Shown here: positions 63,984-64,000 of the stretch, in pieces | Numbering within the stretch: the stretch's first letter is position 1 | Layout: each line of letters opens with the position of its first letter | NCBI RefSeq assembly: GCF_003491345.1 | Contig: NZ_CP025513.1 | Coordinates: forward strand, 186,001 to 250,000 | Source of the DNA: Neorhizobium sp. SOG26 | Lineage (GTDB): Bacteria; Pseudomonadota; Alphaproteobacteria; Rhizobiales; Rhizobiaceae | Reading direction: 5' to 3' | DNA length: 64,000 bases | Position numbers and translations under genes: made by a program | Notes under the pieces: model-generated | What the model was told of the DNA's origin: nothing | Databases searched by the model: none | The model's input: the letters and a program-made list of their open reading frames with translations, nothing else

Positions 63984-64000
63984 ACGATTGGTAGCCTTAA
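63944..64000 (-). CDS. C-terminal end of an unidentified protein (partial)
   Basis: The last 18 codons before a TGA at 63944 read KATNRTEVAYKLNDMFPMN, entering from the right edge. It is too short to assign; the sequence has a protein-like composition and may be the end of another transposase or a conserved hypothetical protein. Confidence 0.3.

Noticed and set aside
63632..63994. Plus-strand ORF at the right edge
   Set aside because: It runs through the IS end and orfA on the opposite strand and has no ribosome site or motif.
1..64000. CRISPR array, tRNA, rRNA or replication origin
   Set aside because: No regularly spaced repeats, cloverleaf-like sequences, rRNA segments or repABC/dnaA-type genes were seen on reading through.

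Overview
The window looks like accessory sequence from a Rhizobiaceae-type alphaproteobacterium. It is GC-rich and densely packed, and is made up mostly of ABC and TRAP uptake operons, each sitting beside its own regulator. Other pointers are an ScfR-like XRE regulator, a CatB acetyltransferase, a cyanide-insensitive-type cytochrome bd, a LuxR solo of the plant-associated type and a RIME-like intergenic palindrome. There are no rRNA, tRNA, replication or core-metabolism genes, so a megaplasmid, chromid or chromosomal island is likely. That placement is inference.

Layout. 1-7.0 kb: edge of a response regulator, an ScfR-like regulator with a palindromic operator, and a five-gene branched-chain-type (HAAT) ABC operon of unknown substrate. 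7.1-17.4 kb: small redox and detoxification genes (CMD protein, quinone-oxidoreductase-like dehydrogenase, epoxide hydrolase, PhzF protein, FMN reductase, S41-like secreted protein, NTF2-like protein) with two LysR and one AraC regulators. 17.5-25.9 kb: a TRAP transporter diverging from a GlpA-like/GlpB-like FAD pair, an FGGY kinase and a DeoR repressor, which together resemble polyol or sugar catabolism. 26.2-30.8 kb: ornithine cyclodeaminase, catB and cydAB with a DUF2474 micro-ORF. 30.9-36.9 kb: a nitrate-sensor-type chemoreceptor and a TAXI-TRAP transporter. 37.0-38.4 kb: small ORFs and a SnoaL-like gene broken by one frameshift. 38.4-49.7 kb: RidA and AraC diverging from an eight-gene operon of two aldehyde dehydrogenases, a full HAAT transporter with an unusual LivF tail, and a flotillin. 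49.8-59.7 kb: a peptide-utilisation and sensing locus. 59.8-64.0 kb: a PAS-GGDEF-EAL protein, then a decayed zone of LysR and IclR remnants and a defective IS2-type element.

The most interesting system is at 50.2-59.7 kb. It holds a D-aminopeptidase, a dipeptide-type ABC transporter (with DppD and DppF fused), two proline-iminopeptidase-like hydrolases and, between those two, a LuxR solo. The solo carries the Met/Trp replacements that define the plant-signal-responsive subfamily (OryR, XccR, PsoR, NesR, PipR). I also see a perfect 16-bp lux-box-like palindrome between luxR and the first pip gene and a one-mismatch copy upstream of the second. This would wire peptide import and cleavage to one plant- or peptide-responsive regulator.

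Several genes are broken: a SnoaL-like gene (one base), a LysR gene (in-frame stop plus lost N-terminus), an IclR gene (N-terminus lost), the IS transposase (deletion plus frameshifts), an amino-acid-binding-protein tail, and possibly a small conserved ORF at 50 kb.
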